The notes beneath the pieces are model-generated. The model saw only the letters and a program-made list of their open reading frames with translations, did no database searches and had not been told where the DNA came from. The position numbers and the translations under genes are program-made. From Paenibacillus turpanensis (GTDB lineage Bacteria > Bacillota > Bacilli > Paenibacillales > YIM-B00363), in contig NZ_WTLI01000004.1 in the NCBI RefSeq assembly GCF_011421635.1, forward strand, positions 62,001 through 126,000: a stretch of 64,000 bases of DNA, in the 5' to 3' direction. Of the stretch, positions 1 through 9,525 are shown piece after piece (positions within the stretch are counted from its first letter, which is position 1; every line of letters starts with the position of its first letter).

Positions 1-1
1 G

Positions 2-292
2 GCAGGCGTAAAATGCTTTTTGTACGATGCAGGCTTCCTCCATGCCAAAACGCTCGTCGTCGATGGCAGCGTCGCCTCCGTCGGTACGGCCAATGTCGAT
101 ATCCGCAGCTTTAAGCTGAATTTTGAAGCGAACGCCGTCCTGTACGATACGGAAATTGCCCAAAGGCTGGAGCAGATTTATAAGGACGACCTTGAGGCTT
201 GCCGCGAGCTTACCTTAGAGCTGTATAAACAGCGCCCGATCAGCGGTAAAATAATGGAATCCGTCACTCGGCTGCTTTCTCCTATCTTATAG
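2..292 (+). CDS. cls: Cardiolipin synthase, C-terminal fragment (cut by window edge)
   Basis: Only the last 96 residues are present; the reading frame is open to the left edge, so the gene begins outside the window. The fragment holds the second phospholipase D motif, read as H-A-K-T-L-V-V-D-G followed by S-V-G-T-A-N-V-D-I-R-S-F, and then the N-F-E motif, which is the usual end of bacterial cardiolipin synthases. These membrane enzymes join two phosphatidylglycerol molecules into cardiolipin and glycerol. The tail after the HKD motif is of the usual length, so the 3' end looks intact. A GC-rich hairpin at 303-322 follows but has no T-run. Another PLD-family phosphatidyltransferase is possible, but the motif spacing fits Cls best. 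Confidence 0.85.
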   Translation, partial: AGVKCFLYDAGFLHAKTLVVDGSVASVGTANVDIRSFKLNFEANAVLYDTEIAQRLEQIYKDDLEACRELTLELYKQRPISGKIMESVTRLLSPIL

Positions 293-459
293 CGGCCATC
301 CTGCCCGTCCTTGAAGGCGGGCCCGGCTAAGCCGATTATCATCCCTTGCTCAAAGTTGTAACAAAACGTTTTCCATATCGGCACCCGTCCAAAGTTATGA
401 TATAGTAGTATTTGAGTATCGAATGCACACGTTAAACTTAACTCTGAGGAGGAATTGCT

Positions 460-1587
460 TTGAGCAAGCAGTGGTCTGTCGCTATGGCGGATTCATTCAT
501 TCGCCAATACCCGCTCGTATCCGATATGCCTTTTCAAAAAAGAAGATGCTGGAATTATGAAAACGGTGTCTTGCTAACAGCGCTGGAGCGTCTCTGGAAA
601 AAAACCGGCGATGACAAATACCTGGCGTATATTAAAGAAAACATGGATTTGTTCATCCAAGAGGACGGTTCAATCGCGACCTACTCGCTGGAAGAATACA
701 ACGTGGATATGATTAACCAAGGAAAGCCATTGTTCTTGATGTATGAGCAAACAGGCGAAGAGAAATACCGCAAGGCGATTGAGCTGCTGGTTGCGCAAAT
801 GAAGGGCCATCCGCGCACAAGCGAGGGCGGCCTGTGGCATAAGAAGATTTATCCGTTCCAAATGTGGCTGGACGGCGTCTACATGACGTCCCCGCTTCTT
901 GCGAACTATGCGAAAACATTCAACGAGCCGGAATGGTTCGATGATGTAGCGAACGAAATCCTGCTGATGGAAATGCGCTCCCGCGATCCGAAGACCGGCC
1001 TTCTGTACCATGCTTGGGATGAAAGCAAGGAACAGCTGTGGGCGGACAAAAAAACTGGCTGCTCTCCGCATTTCTGGGGCCGTGCGATCGGCTGGTTCAT
1101 GATGGCGGTTGTGGACGTGCTCGACTTCCTGCCGATCGACCATCCGAAGCGCGGACAAATTATCGGTATTTTCCACCGCTTGGCCGAGTCCGTGATCCGT
1201 TATCAGGATGAAGCGACTGGTCTTTGGTACCAAGTCGTGGATATGGGCTACCGCAAGGAAAACTACCTTGAGGCATCCGCATCGGCGATGTTCACCTGCG
1301 CGCTGGCGAAAGGCGCGAACAAAGGCTACCTCGGCGGCAATGCGCTGAAGGCAGCACGCAAGGGCCATGCCGGCTTGCTGGAGCACTGCCTAGAGCAGAC
1401 GGAAGACGGCTTCCTAAACGTCGACCACATCTGCAGCGTAGCCGGTCTCGGCGGCAACCCGTACCGCGACGGCTCCTTCGAGTATTACATGAGCGAGCCG
1501 ACGCGCAAGAACGATCCGAAGGGCTTTGCGCCGTTCCTGATGGCGTGCCTGGAAATCGAAGAAGCGGACGCAAGAGCAAACGCGTAA
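460..1587 (+). CDS. GH105 family unsaturated glycuronyl (rhamnogalacturonyl) hydrolase
   Basis: A 375-residue protein resembling YteR/YesR of Bacillus, which hydrolyse the unsaturated galacturonyl-rhamnose disaccharide left by rhamnogalacturonan lyases. The family's (alpha/alpha)6-barrel motifs are visible: W-L-D-G at residues 136-139 (Asp138 is the likely catalytic acid), H-F-W-G-R-A-I-G-W near 205, and the closing Y-Y-M-S-E-P segment. There is no signal peptide, so it should act in the cytoplasm on imported products. Translation starts at a TTG preceded by GAGGAGG at 446-452, a clear ribosome site. It is transcribed alone and ends at a strong terminator (1603-1635). It fits with kduD at 34525 in pectin-type degradation, though xylan- or gellan-specific GH105 members exist, so the exact substrate is open. 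Confidence 0.88.
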   Translation: MSKQWSVAMADSFIRQYPLVSDMPFQKRRCWNYENGVLLTALERLWKKTGDDKYLAYIKENMDLFIQEDGSIATYSLEEYNVDMINQGKPLFLMYEQTGEEKYRKAIELLVAQMKGHPRTSEGGLWHKKIYPFQMWLDGVYMTSPLLANYAKTFNEPEWFDDVANEILLMEMRSRDPKTGLLYHAWDESKEQLWADKKTGCSPHFWGRAIGWFMMAVVDVLDFLPIDHPKRGQIIGIFHRLAESVIRYQDEATGLWYQVVDMGYRKENYLEASASAMFTCALAKGANKGYLGGNALKAARKGHAGLLEHCLEQTEDGFLNVDHICSVAGLGGNPYRDGSFEYYMSEPTRKNDPKGFAPFLMACLEIEEADARANA

Positions 1588-1602
1588 AGGAAGCATAGTT
1601 AT

Positions 1603-1635
1603 CAAAAACCGATTCCATTTGGGGTCGGTTTTTTT
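1603..1635 (+). terminator. Intrinsic terminator of the GH105 gene
   Basis: A stem of AAAACCGA paired with TCGGTTTT, extended by TCC/GG pairs over a short loop, runs into a T-run. It lies about 15 bases after the GH105 stop. Confidence 0.85.
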
Positions 1636-1674
1636 CATGGGTCATTCCACTCTACATTCATGAGTACGGACCTA

Positions 1675-1710
1675 TAAAAAAACAACCCCCTTCATTATTC
1701 TGAAGGAGGC
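1675..1710 (-). terminator. Intrinsic terminator of the SLH peptidase-like gene
   Basis: On the minus strand CCTCCTTC pairs with GAAGG and a G-run over an AT-rich loop, followed by TTGTTTTTTT. It lies about 25 bases after the stop of the gene ending at 1734. Confidence 0.8.
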
Positions 1711-1733
1711 TATATCGGGCTAGCTGGTTAAGA

Positions 1734-4556
1734 CTACTCTAACTTAATATTGTCAATCAATACGGCCGTGTCAAAAATACTATCACCTTGGTCAAATACA
1801 CGGAAACGAAGAACAAATGTTTTTTGGCCGACAAACTTACTTACATCAAAGCTTACATGCTTCCATCCAGTCATATAAGCCGTTTTATCGCCGCCATAGA
1901 AATCAACGTCTACTTTGTTCGATTCAACCCAATACTCAGTGGATCCGTTAATGGACTCCTCAGCGATAATAACACTGTACTCACCGTATACATTCGATGT
2001 AACTGTCCCTCCACCATAAACCGTCGATGTTACAGCAATAGTATCGATATATACATTTGATGTAACCGTCGTGAGGAACGTATCGTTGTAGATGTTTCCA
2101 ACAAATTCGATTGGCTCTTCGGAAATAAAGTTATAATCAAAGGAAAGCTTGCTAACCCCGTTAGGAATCACAAAATTTTGTTCGATATAGCTGTCCGAAT
2201 TGTAATCGAATCCTCCAATATCGTTATTCTCAAAGCCGAGTCCTGTACTAATAATCCCCATGTAACTGCCGGAAGCTGGGGCTATTGGTCCTAACTTAGG
2301 AATTACCCGCACATCTCCGGTTCCATTCCAGCCTCTCCAAGTGCCATCTTCGAATGTGCCGTTAACTACACCGGTTGTCTTAAGACCTAAACTGCTTCCC
2401 TTCATCGCAAAAGCAGCCGCTGCGCCGTCGTTGGCTCCATGAGCTGCTACCGCAGCTTGAAACGCCTCAGCGGTTGTTTTATCTTGATTTACCAAGCTGT
2501 CAAACACGGATTGTACAATAGCCTGATCATAATTTACTTTTACATAATCGGTATAGCCGTAATATGTTTGAGCTCCATTGTTAATAAAAGCATCCGACAT
2601 GGAACTATTGTATAAGCTTCTACAGCTGCCATTAAATACGATTGTTTCCGGCATTAGGTTATCATATCGAGTGATGAATGATGGGGTCACAGCATAATAT
2701 CCAGAAATAATAGCTAATCGTCCTGTTTTTAAATCAAGCTCGTGCTTCTGTCTATTTTCAACTGTAGCTTTTTCACCAGTCATAAATATAACTTGCGGAC
2801 CGGCATATTTGAAATCTATGCCGTATTTCGTATGGAGCTTTTGAAGAACCTTTTCATCATAAAAAGTATCGCCGTGTGTATCCAACACCACGACTCCGTA
2901 TTGATTCAGACCCTTAAAAAACGCAACATCCGCGGCCGAGTTTTTAATTCTCTCCACGTTGAATGGATACTCGGATTCCTTAAATAGGTTATAAACACTG
3001 TCATAAACCGATGCCGACGGCAACGTTGCGGCAAATGGTGAAATCACAGCTACTTTCTTGCTTCCTAGAGATTCACTAGTCTGTCCGATACTTTGTACGG
3101 CTTGGTTGTACAGGCTCAGCTCATCCACTGTACCTGCAGTATCCGATTCAGAGCCTTTCGAATCTTCAGGAGCGGTGGAAACCCCTCCTAAAATTCCCGA
3201 ATCAAGAACGTACCACACACTTCCGTTCGTTCCGGAAATGCCCGCTTCCTCAACCCCAGGCTGAGCTTGAAGCCAGGTTACCGCTTCTTCTTTCGCCTGC
3301 TGTGTGTTTCCATACTGTCCGACCAATTCGTCCAGCTTTGCCTGCGTTTCATCGGACACGCTGATCGCTTGCGTGAACTGCTGTTCGGTGAGATGGTTCA
3401 CTGCTGAAATGACCGTTGTGTAAGTCGTTGTAAGGTCCGTAGGCACATCAAAACGAAGGGAGCCTTCTTCACTTGCCGTTAATACAGTGGTACCGCTGAA
3501 AATTCCGTCTCCTTGAATGCTGTCGCCGTGACTGCTGTCCCCGTCGTCATAAAGAGTCGTAATATATTGGACCTGATTGATACTCGTATCCACTTTATAC
3601 ACTTTATAAGTTACCGAGCTGCTCGTATTTAGCGCAATTCTAAATGTCAGCTCCGTTGGCTCGCCAACAAAAATGGAATCTGTAGGTTGGCCATTTGTCA
3701 GTACCTGAAGCACACCATTTTGCCCTGGTGTAGTCGGAAAAGCGGGTTCGGAAGGAACCGATACGGAATCATCGTCATCACGGTCGCTGGACGGTCCGCC
3801 GCCCCCGGAAGCACCCGGTATCGCCGACGGTGTTGTTTGAGTTGTCGTCGACGGAGCTCCCGCTCCTGCCGCTGAAGCAATTTCCTTTGCCTTTTCAACA
3901 TATGTGGATTGATTCGATGTAAACTCGTAAGCTAAGCGAGCGAGTGCTTGACGCTCCGCATTTTCTTTCGGATTAAAGCTAAGTTTTCCATCCGGACTTT
4001 CCGATCCGTTAATAAAGCCCATTTTGAAAGCGAGCGAAACATGAGCCTGCGCCCACGTGGATACAACTTCCAAATCCGACAGCTCCGCGTCAATCGGAAG
4101 CTTCTTCGCCGTATCTTCCAAACCAAAAGCCCGAACGAAAAATACAACCAGCTCTTCACGAGTAACATTCGCATTCGGATTATAAGTCGTCGGTGAAGTT
4201 CCTTTCGTAATTCCTGACCCGACCAAAGCGCCTACGAAACCGCGATACCAGCTGTTTTCAGCTACGTCTTCGAAGGATGCCGCCTTTGCACTATTTTCTT
4301 CCAAACCAAGCGATAGAACGATAATCTTCGCCAATTCGGCACGCGTCATCGCTTTCTTCGGTTGAAAGGTATGATCATCATAACCGGAAATCACGCCTGA
4401 CTCCACAAGAGCCTGAATTTCTTGATGCGCGTAGGAATCAGCTATATCCTTAAGCTGCGTCGCTGCACCGAATGCCATAACCGGCATAAGGGTGCTTACG
4501 AGCAGGACAAGGATTAAAAGCGCGCTGATTTTTCGGCGGTTTGCAGTAAATCGCAT
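1734..4556 (-). CDS. SLH-anchored cell-surface protein with a clan-CD-like peptidase core
   Basis: A 940-residue secreted protein. Residues 1-31 are a signal peptide. Three SLH domains follow at about 34-85, 94-146 and 158-213; these bind pyruvylated secondary wall polymers and hold the protein on the cell surface. A Thr/Ser/Gly/Asp-rich linker spans about 232-278. A beta-rich Ig-like segment occupies about 280-400. The central region has V-V-L-D-T-H-G-D (His561) and F-N-G-S-C-R-S (Cys645), the order and setting of the His/Cys dyad in clan CD cysteine peptidases such as gingipain (C25) and CHAT. Residues from about 730 form a jelly-roll-like C-terminal domain rich in short T-V-T-S-N-V-Y repeats. 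Ribosome site GGGAGAG precedes the ATG. The peptidase call rests on two motifs and spacing, so activity is unproven; SLH anchoring is secure. Confidence 0.75.
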   Translation of the reverse strand: MRFTANRRKISALLILVLLVSTLMPVMAFGAATQLKDIADSYAHQEIQALVESGVISGYDDHTFQPKKAMTRAELAKIIVLSLGLEENSAKAASFEDVAENSWYRGFVGALVGSGITKGTSPTTYNPNANVTREELVVFFVRAFGLEDTAKKLPIDAELSDLEVVSTWAQAHVSLAFKMGFINGSESPDGKLSFNPKENAERQALARLAYEFTSNQSTYVEKAKEIASAAGAGAPSTTTQTTPSAIPGASGGGGPSSDRDDDDSVSVPSEPAFPTTPGQNGVLQVLTNGQPTDSIFVGEPTELTFRIALNTSSSVTYKVYKVDTSINQVQYITTLYDDGDSSHGDSIQGDGIFSGTTVLTASEEGSLRFDVPTDLTTTYTTVISAVNHLTEQQFTQAISVSDETQAKLDELVGQYGNTQQAKEEAVTWLQAQPGVEEAGISGTNGSVWYVLDSGILGGVSTAPEDSKGSESDTAGTVDELSLYNQAVQSIGQTSESLGSKKVAVISPFAATLPSASVYDSVYNLFKESEYPFNVERIKNSAADVAFFKGLNQYGVVVLDTHGDTFYDEKVLQKLHTKYGIDFKYAGPQVIFMTGEKATVENRQKHELDLKTGRLAIISGYYAVTPSFITRYDNLMPETIVFNGSCRSLYNSSMSDAFINNGAQTYYGYTDYVKVNYDQAIVQSVFDSLVNQDKTTAEAFQAAVAAHGANDGAAAAFAMKGSSLGLKTTGVVNGTFEDGTWRGWNGTGDVRVIPKLGPIAPASGSYMGIISTGLGFENNDIGGFDYNSDSYIEQNFVIPNGVSKLSFDYNFISEEPIEFVGNIYNDTFLTTVTSNVYIDTIAVTSTVYGGGTVTSNVYGEYSVIIAEESINGSTEYWVESNKVDVDFYGGDKTAYMTGWKHVSFDVSKFVGQKTFVLRFRVFDQGDSIFDTAVLIDNIKLE

Positions 4557-4753
4557 GTTCTTCTCTCCCTATGTAGTTTATACTTGCCTCCCAATCTATT
4601 GGACCTACTCCATTCCATTAGAATAGACCCAAAGACCTAAATCAGAGAAGCGATAACAAGTATACTACAGGAAATGGGAAAATACATGACAGTTCACAAT
4701 ACAAATTAGACATTTTCCTACATTTTATATACTTAATTGGCTTGTGAATTTGC

Positions 4754-6604
4754 TCACTTTCCTTCGCCGCTAAACTGGTTCACATAAAGCCGGTAGTAAA
4801 AGCCCTTCTGCGCCAGCAGCTGCTCATGCGTTCCCCGTTCGGCAATGCGCCCCTCCTGCACGACCAAGATTTGATCCGCCCGCCGAATCGTGTTGAGCCG
4901 GTGCGCAATTACAATATTCGTGCGCCCCTTCATCAGCCGGTACAGCGCCTCCTGAATGCTCAGCTCGGTCACCGTATCGATGCTGCTCGTCGCTTCGTCA
5001 AGGATCAGCACCGCCGGGTCGGCAAGCACGGCCCGCGCAATCGAAATGAGCTGCTTTTGCCCTTGGCTTATGCCGCTCCCATCCTGACTCAGCTGCGTAT
5101 CATACTGCTTCGGCAGCTTCTGGATAAAGCCATGCGCATTGGCGAGCCGCGCCGCCTGCTCCACCTCTTGGTCGGTTGCGTCGAGCCTGCCGTACCGAAT
5201 ATTTTCCCGGATGCTTCCTTGGAACAGGAAGCTATCCTGCAGCACAAAGCCCATCTGCCGGCGGAGCTCGCTGCGCCGCGTTTTTGAAAGCGGCACCCCG
5301 TCTATGCGGATCTCGCCCGCTTCCGGCTCATAAAACCGGGCGATCAGCTGGGCAATTGTTGATTTGCCCGCCCCCGTCGGCCCCACGAGCGCCAGCGTTT
5401 CTCCCGGCTGCACCCGGAAGGAAACATCCTTAAGAATGCTCCGTCCGGCCTCATACGAGAAGGTCACCCGGTCGAACTCCATTTCGCCCTTGATGGCAGA
5501 CAGCTCCCCTGCCCCCCGCTCATTGGCCGCCTCTTCCTTCTCATCGATAATTTCAAATACCCGTTCCGCACCGGCCACCGCCGATAAGAACGTATTAAAC
5601 TGATTCGCCAAATCATTCAACGGCCGGGTAAACTGGCGGGCGTATTCCGCGAACGTGACCATGACCCCGATCGTCACGATTTCCCGCAGGGCAAGAACTC
5701 CGCCGACGCCTGCAATTACGGCAAAGCTGGCGTTGTTCAACACATTCATCAGCTTCGGGATGAACCCCGAATACGTCTGCGCCCAATACCCGACGGCCCG
5801 CACCCGCTGCGCCTTGTCGGCAAACTCCCGCCGTACCGTTTCCTCCTGGGAGAAGGCCTTTACAATACGCTGACCGGACAGCGTTTCTTCAATAAAGCCG
5901 TTGAGCTCCCCCACATTGCGCTGCTGCTGCTTAAAATAGACGCCCGTCCGGTTGGTGATCCAGCGCATCCCCGCAAACATCAGCGGGATAATCGACAGCG
6001 TAAGTAACGTAAGAATAGGACTGAGCCAGAGCATGACCGCCAGCATCCCGGCAAACGTCAGTACACTCGAAACAATCTGGATAAAGGAGCTGTTCAGCGT
6101 TTGGCTCACATTGTCCATATCGTTTGTCAGCCTGCTCATCAGCTCGCCCTGCTTACGTTTCTCGAAAAAAGGCATTGGCAGATGCTGTAGTCTGGTAAAA
6201 AGCTCCTCACGCATCGTGAACACCGTTTTTTGCGCGACACCGACCATCCAATAGCTTTGCAGCCAAGAAGCCGCCGAATAAAGTGCGTAGACCGCGCCAA
6301 GCACAAGCAGCATAGAGCCAAGCCCCGTCCCTTTCGAGTTCACGATATAGTGATCGACCGTATAACCGACCAGGTACGGCCCCAGCAAGCCGAGAGCCGA
6401 GCTGACCACGATACACAAGAAGATGACGGCCAATTTGCCCCGGTGCACCGCCAAATACCGCCAAATCCGCGTTAAGGTTCCGAGCCAGTCCTTCACCGAG
6501 CCTTTCTTTGCGGCAGGAACCGCCCCTGCCCCTGACGGATTCCCGCTTCCCGAGCCGGTGCCCGGGCTTGGGTTCGGCATGGGCGGCTGAATCGGCTTAA
6601 GCAT
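4754..6604 (-). CDS. Heterodimeric ABC exporter, catalytic-site subunit
   Basis: A 616-residue half-transporter with six membrane segments fused to a nucleotide-binding domain, of the multidrug exporter type (YfiC/LmrD/TM288-like). The ATPase domain shows Walker A G-P-T-G-A-G-K-S-T, Walker B I-L-D-E-A with the catalytic Glu, and the switch His in I-V-I-A-H-R-L. Its signature motif is degenerate, I-S-Q-G-Q in place of L-S-G-G-Q, as in the TM288 half of heterodimers. The frame is open to 6640, but GAGGAGGTG at about 6611-6619 places the start at the ATG at 6604, which overlaps the end of the partner gene by 8 bases, so the two are translationally coupled. The N-terminus is Pro/Gly/Ser-rich. Substrate is unknown (drug or lipid). 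Confidence 0.87.
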   Translation of the reverse strand: MLKPIQPPMPNPSPGTGSGSGNPSGAGAVPAAKKGSVKDWLGTLTRIWRYLAVHRGKLAVIFLCIVVSSALGLLGPYLVGYTVDHYIVNSKGTGLGSMLLVLGAVYALYSAASWLQSYWMVGVAQKTVFTMREELFTRLQHLPMPFFEKRKQGELMSRLTNDMDNVSQTLNSSFIQIVSSVLTFAGMLAVMLWLSPILTLLTLSIIPLMFAGMRWITNRTGVYFKQQQRNVGELNGFIEETLSGQRIVKAFSQEETVRREFADKAQRVRAVGYWAQTYSGFIPKLMNVLNNASFAVIAGVGGVLALREIVTIGVMVTFAEYARQFTRPLNDLANQFNTFLSAVAGAERVFEIIDEKEEAANERGAGELSAIKGEMEFDRVTFSYEAGRSILKDVSFRVQPGETLALVGPTGAGKSTIAQLIARFYEPEAGEIRIDGVPLSKTRRSELRRQMGFVLQDSFLFQGSIRENIRYGRLDATDQEVEQAARLANAHGFIQKLPKQYDTQLSQDGSGISQGQKQLISIARAVLADPAVLILDEATSSIDTVTELSIQEALYRLMKGRTNIVIAHRLNTIRRADQILVVQEGRIAERGTHEQLLAQKGFYYRLYVNQFSGEGK

Positions 6605-8354
6605 GACGCGGCACCTCCTCTCCCGTTTGCGATGCGGCAATGCTGCGGTACAGCTCCGATTGTTCCATCAGCACATCATGCGTTCCGCTAGCCAGCACCC
6701 TGCCGTCCTCCAGCAGCACGATACAATCGGCTTTTTGGGCCGTGCTGATCTTCTGCGTAATAAGGAGGGTCGTGCAGGCGTAGCGATGCAAACCCTCCAT
6801 CAGCTTCGCTTCCGTGACCGCGTCAAGCGCACTCGTGCTGTCATCCAGCAGCAAAATCGAGGGCCTGCGTATCAGCGCGCGGGCGATCGACATGCGCTGC
6901 TTTTGGCCGCCCGATAAGTTCATTCCCTTCTGCCCGAGTACCGTTTCATATTGATTGGGCAGCTTCATAATCGTTTCGTGGATTTGCGCGCGGGAAGCCG
7001 CCTCCACCATTTCCTCCATTGTTGCGGAGGCATGGCCCCACAGCAGATTGTCCCGCACGGTTCCGCTAAACAGGATCGACTCCTGCGGCACATAGCCGAT
7101 TCTCCTGCGCAGCGCCTCCTCCGGCAGGCTGCCGATTTCCGCCCCGTCGATGCGGATGCTTCCCGAATCCGCTTCGTACAGCCTGGGAATGAGCTGGAAC
7201 AGCGTCGACTTCCCGGAGCCTGTAGCGCCAAGGATCGCGATCGTCGATCCAGGCTCGGCCGTAAAGGTCACCTCCTCGAGGACCGGATCCTGCGTGTCCG
7301 GGTAACGGAACGTAACGCGGTCAAATTCGATGCGGGCCGGTCGACGGTCCGCTTCGCGCAGCCCCTCTTCTTTCTGACCAGCAGCAGCCTTCCCGCCACC
7401 TGCTTGACCCTCCGCCTCCACATCCAGCACCTCGGCAATTCGCAACGCAGACGCCTTCGCCCGCGAAAGCCCCATGACAATCATGGAAACAATCGAAAAC
7501 ACGCCCGTAATTCGCGTCGCGTAATTGACTACGGCAACGACATCGCCGACGCTCGCCCCTTTGAGCGCAATCAGATTGCTGCCCTGCCATAAAATAAGCA
7601 GCACGCTTCCGTTCATCACGAGCAGCAGCAGAGGAATGGTCACTTCCACCAGCCGCAGCGCCGATCTGCTCCGTTCCATCAGCTCTTCATTCGATCGCGT
7701 AAAGCGCTTGATTTCATGCTTTTCGCGGACATACGCCTTCACGAGCCGTATCCCGGATAAATTTTCACGCAGCACGCCGTTCGTCTGGTCCAGCTTCTCC
7801 TGTACCGCCCGGAACAGCCCGAAGCCCCTGCGCATCATCCATGCAAGAAAGACAATCAGCAGCGGAGTCACCACCAGCAAAAGCAGCGCCAGCCGCGGAT
7901 GAACAACAACGGCCATGATCAACCCGCCGATCAAAAAAAGCGGTGCCCGCAGCATAATGCGCAAGCCCATGAATACCATGTTTTGCAGCTGCTGAATATC
8001 GCTGGTCATGCGGGTAATCAGCGTCGAGGTCGGAAACCGGTTAAACGTCGCTAAGGAAAACGACTGCACCCGATCAAACAATTGCTTCCGCAAATCAAAC
8101 CCAAAGCCTTGACTCGCATGCGCCGCGAAAAACGAATTCGTAATTCCCGCAGCAAATCCCGCCAAGGACAGCGCCACCATAACCCCGCCCCAAGTAAGCA
8201 CGACAGACAAATCCCTTGTCAAAATGCCTTCATTAATGATTTTCGCCATTAACAGCGGGTGCCACAGCTCCACCATAAGCTCCACGAGCATGAGAGCAAT
8301 GGCCACAGACATCGATTTACGATATGGATATAAAAAAGAAAGTACGCTTCGCAT
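6597..8354 (-). CDS. Heterodimeric ABC exporter, degenerate-site subunit
   Basis: A 585-residue half-transporter (six membrane segments plus ATPase domain; YfiB/LmrC/TM287-like), first gene of the exporter pair. Walker A is G-A-T-G-S-G-K-S-T and the signature is a canonical L-S-G-G-Q. Walker B reads L-L-L-D-D-S, with Asp where the catalytic Glu should be, and the H-loop reads L-L-I-T-Q-K with Gln in place of His. These changes mark the non-hydrolytic site of heterodimeric exporters and match the partner's degenerate signature. CCCTCC at 8360-8365 (GGAGGG on the coding strand) favours the second of two adjacent ATGs, at 8354; the frame extends to 8414 but has no ribosome site there. An insert of about 20 charged residues lies between the membrane and ATPase parts. 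Confidence 0.87.
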   Translation of the reverse strand: MRSVLSFLYPYRKSMSVAIALMLVELMVELWHPLLMAKIINEGILTRDLSVVLTWGGVMVALSLAGFAAGITNSFFAAHASQGFGFDLRKQLFDRVQSFSLATFNRFPTSTLITRMTSDIQQLQNMVFMGLRIMLRAPLFLIGGLIMAVVVHPRLALLLLVVTPLLIVFLAWMMRRGFGLFRAVQEKLDQTNGVLRENLSGIRLVKAYVREKHEIKRFTRSNEELMERSRSALRLVEVTIPLLLLVMNGSVLLILWQGSNLIALKGASVGDVVAVVNYATRITGVFSIVSMIVMGLSRAKASALRIAEVLDVEAEGQAGGGKAAAGQKEEGLREADRRPARIEFDRVTFRYPDTQDPVLEEVTFTAEPGSTIAILGATGSGKSTLFQLIPRLYEADSGSIRIDGAEIGSLPEEALRRRIGYVPQESILFSGTVRDNLLWGHASATMEEMVEAASRAQIHETIMKLPNQYETVLGQKGMNLSGGQKQRMSIARALIRRPSILLLDDSTSALDAVTEAKLMEGLHRYACTTLLITQKISTAQKADCIVLLEDGRVLASGTHDVLMEQSELYRSIAASQTGEEVPRHA

Positions 8355-8485
8355 CATTGCCCTCCGATCTCTTTTGATCCCCCCGTACCCAACTCCGCAT
8401 AAAAATTTTACCATGTTTCTGCCCAGCGTGCCGATTAGACGTTTATAATAGAGAGGAAACCGATTTCAATGGAGGAGTGAAAGCC

Positions 8486-9445
8486 ATGACAACGCCCGTA
8501 AAATGGGGAATTCTCGGTTATGCCCGCATCGCCAAAGGCTCGGTCATCCCGGCAATTTTGAAAGCGGATAACTCTTCGCTGTATGCCATAGCTACCGAGA
8601 ATACTGAAAAGCTGGAGGAATGCAAAACGGCTTACCCCGACACGAAGCTCTACAGCAGCTACGGAGACCTGCTGCAGGATCCGGAGGTTCAAGCCGTTTA
8701 TATTCCTCTGCCGAACTCCATGCATAAGGATTGGGCCATCCAAGCGATGCGCGCCGGAAAGCATGTGCTCTGCGAGAAGCCGATGGCTTTAACCGCCGCC
8801 GACTGCGCGGAAATGATCGCCGTGGCTGCCGAAAGCCGCGTGCTGCTGATGGAAGCGTTTATGTACCGGTATACCGACCGCATTCGCAAGGTGCAGGACG
8901 TTCTCGCCAGCGGTGAAATCGGCGAGCTTCGCTTCATCAATTCCAGCTTCCGCTTCCTGCTGAACCGCCCGAACACGATCAAGATCCAGCCCGAGCTCGG
9001 AGGAGGCTCACTTTACGATGTCGGCTGTTATCCGATCAGCTTCGTCAGCCTTGTTACGCAGGACCTGCCGGTGTCGTGCTCCAGCGAATACATCGAAGAA
9101 AACGGCGTCGACATGATCTTCTCCGCCGTGTTGAAATATCCGAATGGCGTAATCGCTTCCATTCACAGCGGCTTCAACGCATATCATCATATGCGTTCCG
9201 AAATTATCGGCACGGCCGGCCGGATCGAGGTGCCGGACACCTTTGCCGGCGATGCAGGCGCGATCACCGTCGTTACCGAATCGGGGACCCGCCAGGTCGA
9301 GGTCGAGGAATCCGACCGTTACACGCTGGAGGTTGCCGATTTTGCCGACGCGATTCTTGCAGACCGCCAGCCGCTGGTCAGCCATGAAGAGACGCTGCGC
9401 TGTATGAGCGTGATGGACATGCTGCAGCAAACCTTGCGCAGCTAA
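8486..9445 (+). CDS. Gfo/Idh/MocA family NAD(P)-dependent oxidoreductase
   Basis: A 319-residue sugar or inositol dehydrogenase-like enzyme. The N-terminal Rossmann fold starts with W-G-I-L-G-Y-A-R-I-A, and the family's E-K-P motif (G-K-H-V-L-C-E-K-P-M-A-L) supplies the conserved Lys. The C-terminal half carries G-G-G-S-L-Y-D-V-G-C-Y, close to glucose-fructose oxidoreductase-type enzymes and 1,5-anhydrofructose reductases. The upstream GTG at 8477 lies inside GGAGGAG (8471-8477), so the ATG at 8486 is the real start. It is monocistronic, divergent from the ABC exporter, and ends at a large terminator. It is a paralogue of the gene at 54235-55236, which shares the same motifs. Substrate cannot be read from sequence. 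Confidence 0.87.
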   Translation: MTTPVKWGILGYARIAKGSVIPAILKADNSSLYAIATENTEKLEECKTAYPDTKLYSSYGDLLQDPEVQAVYIPLPNSMHKDWAIQAMRAGKHVLCEKPMALTAADCAEMIAVAAESRVLLMEAFMYRYTDRIRKVQDVLASGEIGELRFINSSFRFLLNRPNTIKIQPELGGGSLYDVGCYPISFVSLVTQDLPVSCSSEYIEENGVDMIFSAVLKYPNGVIASIHSGFNAYHHMRSEIIGTAGRIEVPDTFAGDAGAITVVTESGTRQVEVEESDRYTLEVADFADAILADRQPLVSHEETLRCMSVMDMLQQTLRS

Positions 9446-9525
9446 TCGCCCTAATCTTACATTCTATGTATGCAGGGAGCATCCCCATTCCTATGTCCAG
9501 CTATAGCATTTGCCCGTAAATAGAG

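Noticed and set aside
303..322. Hairpin GCCCG/CGGGC after cls as a terminator
   Set aside because: The loop is small with a bulge and no T-run follows.
8444..8449. TATAAT as a promoter -10 for the oxidoreductase at 8486
   Set aside because: No fitting -35 lies 16-18 bases upstream, so it was not listed.
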